From positions 1 to 23,090 of the IMG/VR virus record IMGVR_UViG_3300047178_000218: 23,090 nucleotides of DNA; one strand, given 5' to 3'. This stretch comes from a virus. The notes beneath the pieces are model-generated. The model did not search any database. It had not been told where the DNA came from and was given only the letters and a program-made list of their open reading frames with translations. Position numbers and translations under genes: made by a program. Shown piece by piece: positions 1 to 7,430 of the stretch (positions are counted from its first letter, which is position 1; each line of letters starts with the position of its first letter).

Positions 1-116
1 ATATCAAGCTCAACATCGATCGCGTTCTGGAGCTGGCCGGCAACAAGCCAGGGTTGCAATCAGACATCGAACGCTACTTTGCCGCACGCGATGAGGACAG
101 CAATCAACCGACATGA
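1..116 (+). CDS. 3' end of an unidentified upstream gene (partial)
   Basis: An open frame enters from the left edge (first full codon at position 3) and ends at TGA 114-116, giving 37 visible C-terminal residues that end in DEDSNQPT. The fragment is mostly helical-looking and charged and carries no motif I recognise. The stop overlaps the next start codon (ATGA at 113-116), so it belongs to the same operon. In P22-like phages the terminase genes lie just upstream of the portal gene, so this could be a terminase-region protein, but nothing in the visible residues proves it. Confidence 0.7.
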   Translation, partial: IKLNIDRVLELAGNKPGLQSDIERYFAARDEDSNQPT

Positions 117-334
117 TCCGTCGCGCTCCCGTTCTTTGTGTCATGCCAACCTGGGAGCGCCCAGTGGCTGACCGTTATATGTCGCACCCTTTCATGGGCC
201 GGGCCATTGTGCAACTGACCGACGACCCTGATCACGTCTATGTGATGACGGATCAGGCGCTGCCGCGCTCTGCACCGGAGGCCCGGCAAATCGTCACCGC
301 CTGGAGAATCGCCAATGAAACGGCCCCTGACTAA
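113..334 (+). CDS. Small hypothetical phage protein (73 aa)
   Basis: This 73-residue frame starts at the ATG inside an ATGA overlap with the preceding gene, which suggests translational coupling; no Shine-Dalgarno is well placed. It ends at 334, overlapping the next gene by 20 nt. The sequence has a segment that could form beta strands (AIVQLTDDPDHVYVMTDQ) and no transmembrane stretch or signal peptide. I do not recognise the family. Its position before the zinc-ribbon and portal genes suggests an accessory role in DNA packaging or head assembly, which is inference from context only. Confidence 0.6.
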   Translation: MIRRAPVLCVMPTWERPVADRYMSHPFMGRAIVQLTDDPDHVYVMTDQALPRSAPEARQIVTAWRIANETAPD

Positions 335-641
335 TCAGCTGCTTCAGCAGCGTCGTGACAGCGACACCCAGGAGGATGTGGCTTCCCCTTCGGTGGTGCT
401 GGAGGCCAGCAAGCCCTGGCTCGATCTGGCAAGCGCCCCCCGCGACTCCAGCACCATCGATCTGCGTCTCAGCGACACTGTGTCCATGCCCGGGCGCTGG
501 CGGGTCACCAGGCGGCGCGAGGGCGCGCGCTGGGTGATTGTAGCGGGCTGGGTCGATCCGCTGACCCTGACCCCCCTTCAAAGCGAACCGGACGCATGGC
601 GGCCGATGGACTGGCACCGCTATCACCAGGCGGCGCAATGA
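315..641 (+). CDS. Small hypothetical phage protein (108 aa)
   Basis: The start ATG at 315 has a GGAG at 303-306, 8 nt upstream, supporting translation despite the 20-nt overlap with the previous gene. The product is 108 residues: a polar, Gln/Arg-rich N-terminus, then a compact part with conserved-looking tryptophans (PWLDL, GRWRV, ARWVIVAGW, DAWRPMDWHRY). The W-rich beta pattern resembles small soluble phage proteins, but I cannot assign a family. The stop at 639-641 overlaps the next start (ATGA at 638). No membrane segment is present. Confidence 0.6.
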   Translation: MKRPLTNQLLQQRRDSDTQEDVASPSVVLEASKPWLDLASAPRDSSTIDLRLSDTVSMPGRWRVTRRREGARWVIVAGWVDPLTLTPLQSEPDAWRPMDWHRYHQAAQ

Positions 642-1189
642 GCGAGCGCGCGCTCTACCGCCATAACCTGCGCTGCCGCAGCTGCGCGCACCGCTTCCAT
701 GTTGACCGGGTGACGGCTGATCCCGACCGCGTGCGCCCGGCCTGCCCGCGCTGCCGGGGCAAGACCAAGCAATCGTTCATGGCGGACATTCCGACCGACG
801 TGGCACAGGGCCGCGCGCCGGGTCTGATCGGCGGCAACATCCAGAATGTCGCGTATGACCGGGCGATGGAAGCCACCATGGCGGACCAGCAGCTCACCAA
901 TATTCAGGATCACAGCCGGCCGGGTGCGGTCTACCGGGCGGGCGAACCCACCGCGCCGCAGCTGCCGGCACATCTGCAGGCCCAGGCCGATGCGTTCTGG
1001 GGCGGGGCAAAGCAGCCGCGCCAGCGCACGGGCAAGGTTGACCTCAGTCCGGTGCTGGGTGCCGGCGCAGCACCGCCCGGTGCCGCGCAATTCCAGGCCG
1101 AGGCCAACGCCGGAATCGCACCGATCATGAACCATGTCCGCAGCCGGGGCTCAGCGATCCCCGAACATACCGTCATCGCCGGGAGCTAA
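638..1189 (+). CDS. Zinc-ribbon phage protein upstream of the portal gene (183 aa)
   Basis: I chose ATG 638 over the further upstream in-frame ATG at 596 because it forms an ATGA overlap with the preceding stop. Residues 13-39 contain two CxxC knuckles, C13-RS-C16 and C36-PR-C39, 20 residues apart, among basic residues. This is a zinc-ribbon arrangement typical of nucleic-acid or protein-binding domains. The rest (residues 45-183) is Ala/Pro/Gln-rich, low complexity and probably extended. It ends 53 nt before the portal gene. A role in packaging or late regulation is possible but unproven; the zinc ribbon is visible, the function is not. Confidence 0.7.
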   Translation: MSERALYRHNLRCRSCAHRFHVDRVTADPDRVRPACPRCRGKTKQSFMADIPTDVAQGRAPGLIGGNIQNVAYDRAMEATMADQQLTNIQDHSRPGAVYRAGEPTAPQLPAHLQAQADAFWGGAKQPRQRTGKVDLSPVLGAGAAPPGAAQFQAEANAGIAPIMNHVRSRGSAIPEHTVIAGS

Positions 1190-1220
1190 GGGCCTGGTCG
1201 TTGCAATAGACCATTGTTCT

Positions 1221-1243
1221 TGCACCGTGTTAATAACGGTGCA
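1221..1243 (+). promoter_or_regulatory. Hairpin over the portal start codon
   Basis: TGCACCGT (1221-1228) and ACGGTGCA (1236-1243) are perfect reverse complements around a 7-nt loop (GTTAATA). The last stem base is the A of the portal ATG (1243-1245). No Shine-Dalgarno lies immediately upstream, and an in-frame TAA at 1234-1236 excludes an earlier start. The structure could repress portal translation or be a dyad operator; the sequence does not decide. Confidence 0.5.
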
Positions 1244-3030
1244 TGGAAATTCCGACCGAGCGGCGCAAGCGGGCTGAGTTCACCGCGGGTATCATCAGGG
1301 CCTGCACCAACTCCCGCGCCGAGCGGATCGAGCGCGGCATGGCCTACCGCAATCTGTATCTGACCGGCAGTGAAAACGGCGTGCCGCAGAGCTTTCTGCG
1401 CACCCAGGACTTTGTGCAAGACGTTCGCGCGATGCTGTATTCGCCGTCCGAGCTGCGGTTTCACATCAACTACTTCGGCCAGGTCAGTCCGGCCGAGCGC
1501 GCCAAGGCCGACGCCGCCGCATCGGGCTTGCACCAGCATATCGTCAATAACGACATCGACGATAACCTCTCCGATGTCGTGCTGTGGTCGTTGATCAAAG
1601 GCAAGGTCATCCATCAGGTCGTCTGGTCGCGCGGCGGCTTCGAACCCTTCCTCATCCAGCCCGAGAGCTTCGGGGTCTATAACGAGGCCATTCATCAGCT
1701 CGACCGCCAGGAAGCGTTCGTCCACACCACGTTCCCGACGCGCTCGCGCTTTGTGCAAATGATTTCCAGCCTCCCGGCGGACAAGCAGCGCCGGCTGATG
1801 CAGGCGGTCGATTCCCTGCAGACCAGGCAGCGCGCCGGGGAGGATGTCAACAGCACGCTGAAGCAGATCCTGGTCGGCGGCCTCTATCCCTACCAGCAGG
1901 GCGGCACCGCCCCGATCGGTGTGGGCGGCATCGCCCCGCATTTGTTCGCGCCGCAGCCGATGATGCAGTCAGCCGTGGTTGACGCGCTCGTGCCCTGCGA
2001 CGAGTGCTGGATCTGGAACAGCAAGCAGGACGACTGGGCGACCATCACCATGGTCGGCGAAGAGATCGTTTTTGGCGACGACATTTTGTTCAACGCCTTC
2101 AGCCATGACGTGCTGACCCAGGCCGGTCTGCCCGAGGATCAGAACCCGCTGCGGGGCCAGCACGGCTTCGTCGAATACTGCCCGATGCCGCTGGACGGCT
2201 TTTTCTGGGGCGTGTCGTACGTCTATCTCGTCGCTTTGTTACAGCAGTCCATCAACCGCCGGATCGATGGCATCAACATCATGCTGCGCAAGCAGGAAGA
2301 CCCGCCGCGCTTCATGACCGGGTCCACGTCGGTCAACCAGAACGCCTATGCCAAGCTGAACAAGCCGGGCGGCTATTTTACCGACAGCAGCCCGAGTGCG
2401 AAGATCGCCGATCTGGCCAAGGAGGTGCCGGGCGACATCTGGCGGTCGTTTCATGAGCTGAATTCCATGTTCGACATCATCGGCGGGTTCCCGCCCATCA
2501 TGCGCGGCGAAGGCGAAGGCTCGGTGCGCAGCCAGGGCCAGTCCGATGCGCTGATGCGAACGGGTGCGGCCCGCCACCTTGATGCGGCCCTGAAGATCGA
2601 ACGCTCGGTCAGCCGCACCGGGGCGCTGATTTTCGACATGCTGCGGGCCAAGAGCAACGAAGTGATGACCGCCTGGCTGATGCCCAGCGCGCATTCCATC
2701 CAGGCCGATATCGAACCCGATCCGACGCTGGAGCCGCCCGCGCCCGGCATGAAACCGATCTCGTTTCAGTTCAGACACATATCACCCAATGCCAAGATTG
2801 CCGTGGACAGCCACAGTGCCAGCCCGGCCTTCCGCCACGAACAGCGCGAACTCGCCTTTGCCCTGGCCAAGATCGGCGCCGCCTCGGCCAAGCGTGTGGT
2901 GGAGATGACGCACCCGCCTTTGGAAGACGAGCTGATCGAGGACGCGCAGCGCAAGGAAATCGAGACCGCCGCCCTCATCGCAAAACACCCCGAGCTGCTT
3001 GACAAAGGTCACAAGGGCAAACGCGGCTAG
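1243..3030 (+). CDS. Portal protein (head-tail connector subunit, 595 aa)
   Basis: The product is a 595-residue soluble protein with the length and layout expected of podovirus portal proteins, which form the dodecameric ring at the capsid vertex through which DNA is packaged and ejected. Visible features are the helical N-terminus, the repeated aromatic/acidic core (residues about 100-160 and 250-330, with CDECWIWNSKQ and YCPMPLDGFFWGVSYVYLVALL), a Gln/Asn-rich helix that would match the portal stem (QQSINRRIDGINIMLRKQED), and a charged helical C-terminus ending in KGHKGKRG. No membrane segment is convincing. It sits before the scaffold and capsid genes as in P22. The start at 1243 is inside a hairpin and lacks a clear Shine-Dalgarno; the next in-frame ATG is at 1339. 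The portal assignment rests on family resemblance and gene order. Confidence 0.85.
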   Translation: MEIPTERRKRAEFTAGIIRACTNSRAERIERGMAYRNLYLTGSENGVPQSFLRTQDFVQDVRAMLYSPSELRFHINYFGQVSPAERAKADAAASGLHQHIVNNDIDDNLSDVVLWSLIKGKVIHQVVWSRGGFEPFLIQPESFGVYNEAIHQLDRQEAFVHTTFPTRSRFVQMISSLPADKQRRLMQAVDSLQTRQRAGEDVNSTLKQILVGGLYPYQQGGTAPIGVGGIAPHLFAPQPMMQSAVVDALVPCDECWIWNSKQDDWATITMVGEEIVFGDDILFNAFSHDVLTQAGLPEDQNPLRGQHGFVEYCPMPLDGFFWGVSYVYLVALLQQSINRRIDGINIMLRKQEDPPRFMTGSTSVNQNAYAKLNKPGGYFTDSSPSAKIADLAKEVPGDIWRSFHELNSMFDIIGGFPPIMRGEGEGSVRSQGQSDALMRTGAARHLDAALKIERSVSRTGALIFDMLRAKSNEVMTAWLMPSAHSIQADIEPDPTLEPPAPGMKPISFQFRHISPNAKIAVDSHSASPAFRHEQRELAFALAKIGAASAKRVVEMTHPPLEDELIEDAQRKEIETAALIAKHPELLDKGHKGKRG

Positions 3031-3056
3031 GTGTTTTGAACAATATCAAGCCGTTG

Positions 3057-3086
3057 TTGACGTTCGATACGGTTATGAATTATCCT
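3057..3086 (+). promoter_or_regulatory. Candidate sigma70-type promoter for the head genes
   Basis: TTGACG at 3057-3062 is a five-of-six match to the -35 consensus. TATCCT at 3081-3086 is a four-of-six match to the -10 element, at an 18-nt spacing. Local sequence is AT-richer than the surrounding coding DNA. The position, just after the portal gene and before the strongly expressed capsid block, makes sense, but matches of this quality arise by chance and no experiment is available. Confidence 0.35.
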
Positions 3087-3149
3087 GATTGCGCACCGAT
3101 TCTGGTGTCCCGGGTGGGTTAAGTCCCCGGGTTATCTTTGGAGATACCC

Positions 3150-3188
3150 ATGATCCGTTTTCGTCGCCGGAAGTCGCACCGCAAGTGA
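3150..3188 (+). CDS. 12-residue arginine-rich micro-ORF
   Basis: ATG 3150 to TGA 3186-3188 encodes 12 residues, MIRFRRRKSHRK, of which seven are Arg, Lys or His. A GGAG at 3140-3143 lies 6 nt before the ATG, one of the best-placed Shine-Dalgarno sites in the window. It could be a genuine nucleic-acid-binding micropeptide, or a leader peptide whose translation controls the hairpin that follows at 3195-3231. I know no named family of this length. The residue pattern recalls the basic DNA-binding peptides of small phages, but the resemblance is only compositional. Confidence 0.4.
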   Translation: MIRFRRRKSHRK

Positions 3189-3194
3189 AAAGGG

Positions 3195-3231
3195 CGAGCG
3201 CCAGGAACAGGGCAATCGTGGCTGGCGCTCG
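3195..3231 (+). terminator. GC-rich 10-bp hairpin before the head genes (terminator or attenuator candidate)
   Basis: CGAGCGCCAG (3195-3204) pairs perfectly with CTGGCGCTCG (3222-3231) around a 17-nt loop. The downstream sequence GTTCTTTC is only weakly T-rich, so this is not a classical Rho-independent terminator. It may be an attenuator, an mRNA-stabilising 5' structure or a processing site ahead of the gene starting at 3252. Confidence 0.4.
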
Positions 3232-3251
3232 GTTCTTTCAGGAGTAATCAA

Positions 3252-3677
3252 GTGGGTCTCGCCCCGATGCCGGCAGGAGTGCCTGGCGGTGGACTGCCGC
3301 CTCCGCCGCAAGGTGGGGCGCCGCAAGGTGGACTGCCGCCTGGCATGCAGGCGCCGCCGGCCAATCTCGGCCCGGTCACGGTGCCGCAGAGCAATCCCGG
3401 CAATGCCATGCAGGCGCTCGAAAAGGTCAAGCTGGCCGGCAAGATGATCCAGGAAGCGCTGCCGATGATCCCGATGGGGTCCGATGCGCACAACAAGCTG
3501 ATGAAGATCAGCACTGATCTGACCAAGCTGGTCAGCGAATCGCAGGACAAGGTGATGCAGGTGCAGACGTTACTGCAGCAGCTCGCCGCGGCCAGGCAAC
3601 AGAACGCACAGTCAATGGGTCCGATGGCGCCGCCGCCAAACGCCGGACCCGCCATGGCGCCGCCGGGCGCGGCTTAA
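3252..3677 (+). CDS. Pro/Gly-rich head-region protein with a central helix (141 aa)
   Basis: Translation starts at GTG 3252, supported by AGGAG at 3240-3244, 7 nt upstream. The 141-residue product has three parts: a Pro/Gly/Met-rich N-terminus of about 45 residues with a repeated PQGG-APQGGLPPG pattern, a central helical segment (about 50-115) with Lys/Gln heptad-like spacing that could form a coiled coil, and a Pro/Ala/Met-rich C-terminus. It lies between the portal and scaffold genes. A structural or assembly role is likely from position. I do not recognise a family; it could be a minor head protein or part of a two-component scaffold. Confidence 0.65.
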   Translation: MGLAPMPAGVPGGGLPPPPQGGAPQGGLPPGMQAPPANLGPVTVPQSNPGNAMQALEKVKLAGKMIQEALPMIPMGSDAHNKLMKISTDLTKLVSESQDKVMQVQTLLQQLAAARQQNAQSMGPMAPPPNAGPAMAPPGAA

Positions 3678-3690
3678 AGGAGACCGTATT

Positions 3691-3885
3691 ATGGCCGAAA
3701 CCAGAAATAACCCGCCGGGGCCGTTTGCCCCTTACGTCAACAGCATCAACCTGAATGACCCGTTGATGAAGCGCGTGCCGTTCAACTCCATGGACATCGG
3801 TGCGAATGCCGCCTCGATGCCGTCCGGCATGATGACCAGCGTCGGCAACATCGAGCACGTCGGCAAGGCGCCGACCAAGGCCTGA
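3691..3885 (+). CDS. Small head-region protein (64 aa), function unknown
   Basis: ATG 3691 is preceded by AAGGAG (3677-3682), a good Shine-Dalgarno. The 64-residue product is Asn/Pro/Met-rich, without predicted membrane segments or cysteines, and has the motifs FAPYVNSINLNDP and RVPFNSMDIGANA. It is 13 nt downstream of the preceding gene and 3 nt before the scaffold candidate, so it is co-transcribed with the head block. The extended, Pro/Asn-rich character fits a small head component or capsid-associated peptide, but that is inference. Confidence 0.6.
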   Translation: MAETRNNPPGPFAPYVNSINLNDPLMKRVPFNSMDIGANAASMPSGMMTSVGNIEHVGKAPTKA

Positions 3886-3888
3886 TAG

Positions 3889-4482
3889 ATGGAACTGTCC
3901 GACGACATCCGCAACCGAAGTGCGGCCTTGCTGCAGCAGCTTCTGGCGGATCCGCGCACCGCGCCGCAGGCCGAGGAACTGGTCGCCAAGATCAATCCGA
4001 CCGCGACCTTTCCGATGCGCGACGCACGCGAGGCGGTGATCGCCCCAGTGATGGGCGAGCTGGAGAAAGAGCGCGCCCGGGTCGCCGCCCTTGAAGCCAA
4101 ATGGGCGGCCAAGGAAGAGGCCGAGGCGGCTGCCGCGAGCAGGCGGGCCGAGGATGCGCTGATGGCCAGGCTCGACCGGGTCAAGGCCAAGCGCGGTTTC
4201 TCCGATGAAATGATGTCCAACGTGATGGACCGCATGCGCGAGCAGAACAATCCGGATGTGGATGCCGCCGCGGCATGGGTCGCTGAATCGATCCCGAAGC
4301 CGGCACCCGCGACCGGGCATGATTTCCTGCCCTCCGGTGTCGATCCGCTGGGACTGAATGCCAACAAGGACTTCTTCGACGGCCTGATGGACACCGGGCC
4401 GAAAGGCGCTGACCTCTGGCTGGACAAAACGCTGCGCTCGATCGCCAGCGATCCGGAATTCGCCCGCCTGGGCGGTGGCTAA
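3889..4482 (+). CDS. Probable scaffolding protein (197 aa)
   Basis: Scaffolding proteins guide coat subunits into a procapsid and leave or are cleaved before DNA packaging. This 197-residue product is highly charged and helical. Residues about 52-100 (ELEKERARVAALEAKWAAKE and the following Glu/Ala/Arg stretch) form a strong coiled coil, and the C-terminal part is acidic to mixed with PSGVDPLG and DPEFARLGGG. It has no cysteine and no membrane segment. It sits 11 nt before the major capsid gene, the usual place for a scaffold. The assignment rests on composition, coiled coil and position, since scaffold sequences are poorly conserved. Confidence 0.7.
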   Translation: MELSDDIRNRSAALLQQLLADPRTAPQAEELVAKINPTATFPMRDAREAVIAPVMGELEKERARVAALEAKWAAKEEAEAAAASRRAEDALMARLDRVKAKRGFSDEMMSNVMDRMREQNNPDVDAAAAWVAESIPKPAPATGHDFLPSGVDPLGLNANKDFFDGLMDTGPKGADLWLDKTLRSIASDPEFARLGGG

Positions 4483-4493
4483 GGGAAATATAG

Positions 4494-5588
4494 ATGTCAG
4501 GTTCCGTCACACAGTTCACTGGGCCGAATAGTGGCGGTCTGGTTCCCGGTGGTCTTACCGGTCAACAGCTTTCCTACATCACCAGAAGGGCCATCATTCC
4601 TTCGGTCTTTGTGCAGGTTTATCAGGCGCATCCGCTGCTCTCCATGTTGCTTGCGAATACCCAGGCGGCGATGGGCGGCGTCGGTCAGATCACGTTCCCG
4701 GTGCAGGGCTCGTCCTTCGTGTCCTTCCAGTGGGGCGGCTTCGGCGGTGATTTCCAGATCCCGCAGGACCAGGTCGCACTCAACAACGCCCAGTTCAATC
4801 TCAAGGCCGGCATGGTGCCGATCGGCTTCTTCGGCTTTGAAAGCATCATCCAGTCCTCCGAGGTCGTGATCCCCAAGCTGCGGGCGGTGACCTCCGACGC
4901 GGCCGCCGTGATGAAGCAGTCGCTGGCGACATCCCTGTACAGCTACACCTCGAACAATCTGGCCCTTGATTCTCTGGTGGGTGCTTACGATAACGGCACG
5001 AACACCGCGACCTACGGCGGGATTTCGAGAAACAATCTTTACTGGCAGGGCCAGTATTACCCGAACAGTGCCACCATCTGTAACCGGCTTGGCATTGCCC
5101 AGGCTCTGGTCAAGGTGCAGACCGGCGCGGGCGGTGAAAGCCCTGACTTCATTGTCATGAACCCGGTGAACTGGGCCACGCTGATGGCCGATTTCATGGG
5201 GGCCGAGGTGTTCAACACCGACCCGCGCAGCAAATACGGCCGGGGCGACGTGGTTAACGCCGGGTTCCGCGCCATCCGCGTGCTCGACACCCCGGTGTTT
5301 TCGGACCCGTTCTGCCCCGTTGGCGAAATGTATATGATCAATAGCCGCTATTTGGCTATGTATATGCATCCTTCGTTGCAGATGTATTTCACCGGCTTCG
5401 AATCGATGATCCCGCAAGGTCAGCTCGCCTCGATCGGAGTGCTCGTTGCGGCCCTGAATATGTGCTGCATGAAGCCAAGCAGTGGCGCGCACTTTACCGG
5501 GCTGCAGTCGCCGGGCTGGAGTGGCGGCCCGCCGCCGCCGCCTGCCGTGGCTTCTCAGACCGCTTATGCCGGCCAACAGTTAGTCTAA
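4494..5588 (+). CDS. Major capsid protein (364 aa)
   Basis: This is the main shell subunit. The 364-residue length fits podovirus coat proteins of the HK97 fold. The start ATG 4494 has AGGGA at 4482-4486. Features consistent with a coat protein are an N-terminal flexible segment, a beta-rich region with FPVQGSSFVSFQWGGFGGDF (about residues 66-85), a long helix with SDAAAVMKQSLATSLYSYTS, an Asn/Thr/Gly-rich loop (DNGTNTATYGGISR followed by YWQGQYYPN), a DFIVMNPVNWATL strand-helix, and a late IPQGQLASIGVLVAAL segment. The C-terminus is Pro/Gly-rich (PPPPP around residue 345). It is followed 12 nt later by the decoration candidate. No delta-domain protease gene is seen nearby. Confidence 0.85.
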   Translation: MSGSVTQFTGPNSGGLVPGGLTGQQLSYITRRAIIPSVFVQVYQAHPLLSMLLANTQAAMGGVGQITFPVQGSSFVSFQWGGFGGDFQIPQDQVALNNAQFNLKAGMVPIGFFGFESIIQSSEVVIPKLRAVTSDAAAVMKQSLATSLYSYTSNNLALDSLVGAYDNGTNTATYGGISRNNLYWQGQYYPNSATICNRLGIAQALVKVQTGAGGESPDFIVMNPVNWATLMADFMGAEVFNTDPRSKYGRGDVVNAGFRAIRVLDTPVFSDPFCPVGEMYMINSRYLAMYMHPSLQMYFTGFESMIPQGQLASIGVLVAALNMCCMKPSSGAHFTGLQSPGWSGGPPPPPAVASQTAYAGQQLV

Positions 5589-5600
5589 GGAAACCATCAA

Positions 5601-6665
5601 ATGCCCAACCGTTACGGTGGCGTTGGTATCAGCCTGCCATTCAACCAGATCGGCACCGGTCAGATCGGCCTGCAGCCCGGCGAAGTGTTCACCGTCCCCT
5701 CCGGGTTCTTCAATGTCGCCCTTGGTCCGGCGCTGTCGATCCAGTGGTTCAACCCGATCTGCAACATCTGGATGCCGATCGGCGGCCAGCAGGCCGGCAA
5801 CGGTCAGTATGCGCAGCTCGATTCGGACGGCAACAACTACCGGATTTCGAACCAGACCGGCTGCGCCATTGGTGCCGTGATCACCAACGCTGGCTCGGGC
5901 TACACCTCAGCCCCCACCGTCTCGGTTTCGGCCGGCAGCTCCACCTGGGTGGCGATCGTCGGCGGTGCGGTGAGCACGACCGTCACCATCCCGACCGGCG
6001 GGACCAATTACGTCTACCCCCCGGCCGTGATCATTGCCGCACCCCCATCCGGCGGCATTCCGGCGACCGGCTACGCCACGATCAGTGCCGGCGCGGTGAC
6101 CGGTGTCACCATCACCAACCAGGGTGCCGGCTACCTCAGCGCGCCGTTCATCACGCTGCTGAACGACCCGCGCGACACCACCGGTTCCGGGGCCACGGCG
6201 ACCGCGACCTTGACCGGCGCGCAGACCGTCACGGGTGTGCTCTGCACCAACCACGGCACGGCGCTGACCTCCACCCCCACGCTGACCTTCTCGGGCGGCG
6301 GCGGTTCGGCGGCGGCGGCCACGGTGCTGATGGACCAGGCCATCGCCTCGGTCGCCTACACCGCCGGCTCTGGCTACACGGACGGCAGCAAGCAGGTCAC
6401 CACGACCGGCACCGGCCTCACCTCGATCACACCGATTTACACCAATCCGGCGACACAGCAGGGCCTGTTGCGTCCGGTCCCCGCGCTGATCATCCCGGGC
6501 GGCTCGACCACGTTCTCGGCCACCGGCAACGTCATCGTCAACCCGGGTCATTTCTACAGCACAACCGGCGTCACGGCCGTGGTAACCGGTGCGGCCGGTT
6601 CGGGTGCGGCGGCGACCTTCACCTTCGGCGGCTATACCGACTATTTCTGGATGCAGCAGGGCTAA
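5601..6665 (+). CDS. Probable capsid decoration/head fibre protein with Gly-rich beta repeats (354 aa)
   Basis: AAGGA at 5587-5591 precedes ATG 5601 by 9 nt. The first 95 residues form a distinct domain (IGLQPGEVFTVPSGFFNVAL, then SIQWFNPICNIW), a pattern I associate with proteins encoded directly after phage capsid genes. From about residue 96 to 330 there are five degenerate copies of a Gly-rich beta unit built on GxGYxSxP plus a hydrophobic strand and an Ala/Gly tail, for example GSGYTSAPTVSVS. The C-terminus is aromatic (YTDYFWMQQG). The same unit is amplified in the protein at 7430-9970. Such surface-exposed beta repeats often mediate weak carbohydrate adhesion. Decoration is inferred from position; a tail accessory role is possible. 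Confidence 0.6.
   Translation: MPNRYGGVGISLPFNQIGTGQIGLQPGEVFTVPSGFFNVALGPALSIQWFNPICNIWMPIGGQQAGNGQYAQLDSDGNNYRISNQTGCAIGAVITNAGSGYTSAPTVSVSAGSSTWVAIVGGAVSTTVTIPTGGTNYVYPPAVIIAAPPSGGIPATGYATISAGAVTGVTITNQGAGYLSAPFITLLNDPRDTTGSGATATATLTGAQTVTGVLCTNHGTALTSTPTLTFSGGGGSAAAATVLMDQAIASVAYTAGSGYTDGSKQVTTTGTGLTSITPIYTNPATQQGLLRPVPALIIPGGSTTFSATGNVIVNPGHFYSTTGVTAVVTGAAGSGAAATFTFGGYTDYFWMQQG
5888..5920 (+). repeat. 33-bp exact direct repeat, copy 1
   Basis: The 33 bases 5888-5920 in the decoration-candidate gene are identical to 8788-8820 in the hub gene, and both encode the AGSGYTSAPTV-type motif in frame. Identity stops at both ends. Identity at synonymous positions suggests recent copying or gene conversion between the two repeat domains. 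Confidence 0.85.
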
Positions 6666-6671
6666 CAGGGT

Positions 6672-7430
6672 GTGCGCCTCAGTCAGTACCTCACTGAATT
6701 CAGAGACCTGATCCGCGACCCGCAGGGGCTGTTCGTGACCGAGCAGTCCGCTGTGCAATACATCAACGAGGCACGATCGACGACCTCGTTACTGACCGGC
6801 TGCTGCCGGCGGCTGATTTCCGGCATGCCAGCGTTTGGCGCCACCGCACAGCCCGACAGCGCGGTGCCGAGCGGCTCGCAGCCGAACGCCGATCCGAACA
6901 GCGCCTTTGCCACCATCGCCGGCCAGGAGCGCTACCCGTATATCGGCTTTGCCAATCCGTTTCTTAACGAACAGTTCGCCGGGATGCGCGGGATCTGCGA
7001 CGTGATTTCGGTGTCGGTGTCCTGGGGTGGCGCGGTGCTGCCCAGTCTCGACTGGATGCCGTTCGAGGATTTCCAGGCCTATTGCCGGTCAAACATCGTA
7101 TTGGTGACGAATTATCCCGTCGCTTTCACGGTGTTTAACGATGGTGAGGCCGGTGAGGTCTGGCTGTTTCCCGTTCCGCAGCAGGCCAGTGTCATGCAAT
7201 GGGACACGTTCTGCACCGCGGGAGCGCTGGAAAGCGACAATGACTTCGATGCGATCCCGCAGCCGTTTCAGAACGGTGTGAAGTATTACGCCGCCGCCAG
7301 GGCCTATGAGAGTTCCGGCCGGATGGGCATGGCGCAGATCATGTATGCCCAGTTTGAGCAGAGTAACATGTTGCGCCGGTCAGCCGCGGATCGCGGCAAG
7401 GTGCCGAGCCGGTATCCGACCTACCCGTAA
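6672..7430 (+). CDS. Head-tail adaptor/head completion protein (252 aa)
   Basis: The only in-frame start is GTG 6672, just after the stop of the preceding gene. The 252-residue product begins with a helical segment (SQYLTEFRDLIRD, then SAVQYINEARS) typical of phage adaptor proteins that plug the portal ring. It contains a beta-rich middle (YPYIGFANPF, ISVSVSWGGAVLPSLDWMPF) and ends with helices (NGVKYYAAARAYESSGRMG, then MYAQFEQSNMLRRSAADRG). The KYYAAARAYE helix and the pattern of a strand region between helical ends match P22 gp4-like adaptors. It overlaps the next gene by one base (TAATG). The family call is by pattern and order, not by alignment. Confidence 0.7.
   Translation: MRLSQYLTEFRDLIRDPQGLFVTEQSAVQYINEARSTTSLLTGCCRRLISGMPAFGATAQPDSAVPSGSQPNADPNSAFATIAGQERYPYIGFANPFLNEQFAGMRGICDVISVSVSWGGAVLPSLDWMPFEDFQAYCRSNIVLVTNYPVAFTVFNDGEAGEVWLFPVPQQASVMQWDTFCTAGALESDNDFDAIPQPFQNGVKYYAAARAYESSGRMGMAQIMYAQFEQSNMLRRSAADRGKVPSRYPTYP

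Larger units (their letters stand above)
3031..3251. other. Only long intergenic gap: candidate promoter, hairpins, tiny ORF
   Basis: This 221-nt gap separates the portal gene from the head genes. It holds a TTGACG/TATCCT pair (3057-3086), two CCCGGG blocks (3109-3114 and 3126-3131) that could pair around an 11-nt loop, a 12-codon ORF with a strong ribosome binding site (3150-3188), and a 10-bp GC-rich hairpin (3195-3231). It looks like a control point for high expression of the scaffold and capsid genes. Confidence 0.6.

Noticed and set aside
3109-3131. CCCGGG inverted pair as a strong regulatory stem
   Set aside because: It is only 6 bp with an 11-nt loop and each half is itself palindromic, so chance is a sufficient explanation; mentioned only as part of the gap.
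3195-3231. Canonical Rho-independent terminator
   Set aside because: The stem is good but no run of T follows, and the downstream genes are needed in the same operon. Kept only as an attenuator or processing candidate.
4497-5576. Long minus-strand open frame (359 codons) opposite the capsid gene
   Set aside because: It is Arg/His-rich and mirrors the codon phase of the GC-rich capsid gene; it has no neighbouring minus-strand genes. It is a shadow frame.
5462-6697. 411-codon + strand open frame overlapping the capsid end and the decoration gene
   Set aside because: It is rich in Arg, His and Gln with no domain, and crosses two well-supported genes. It is an out-of-frame shadow.
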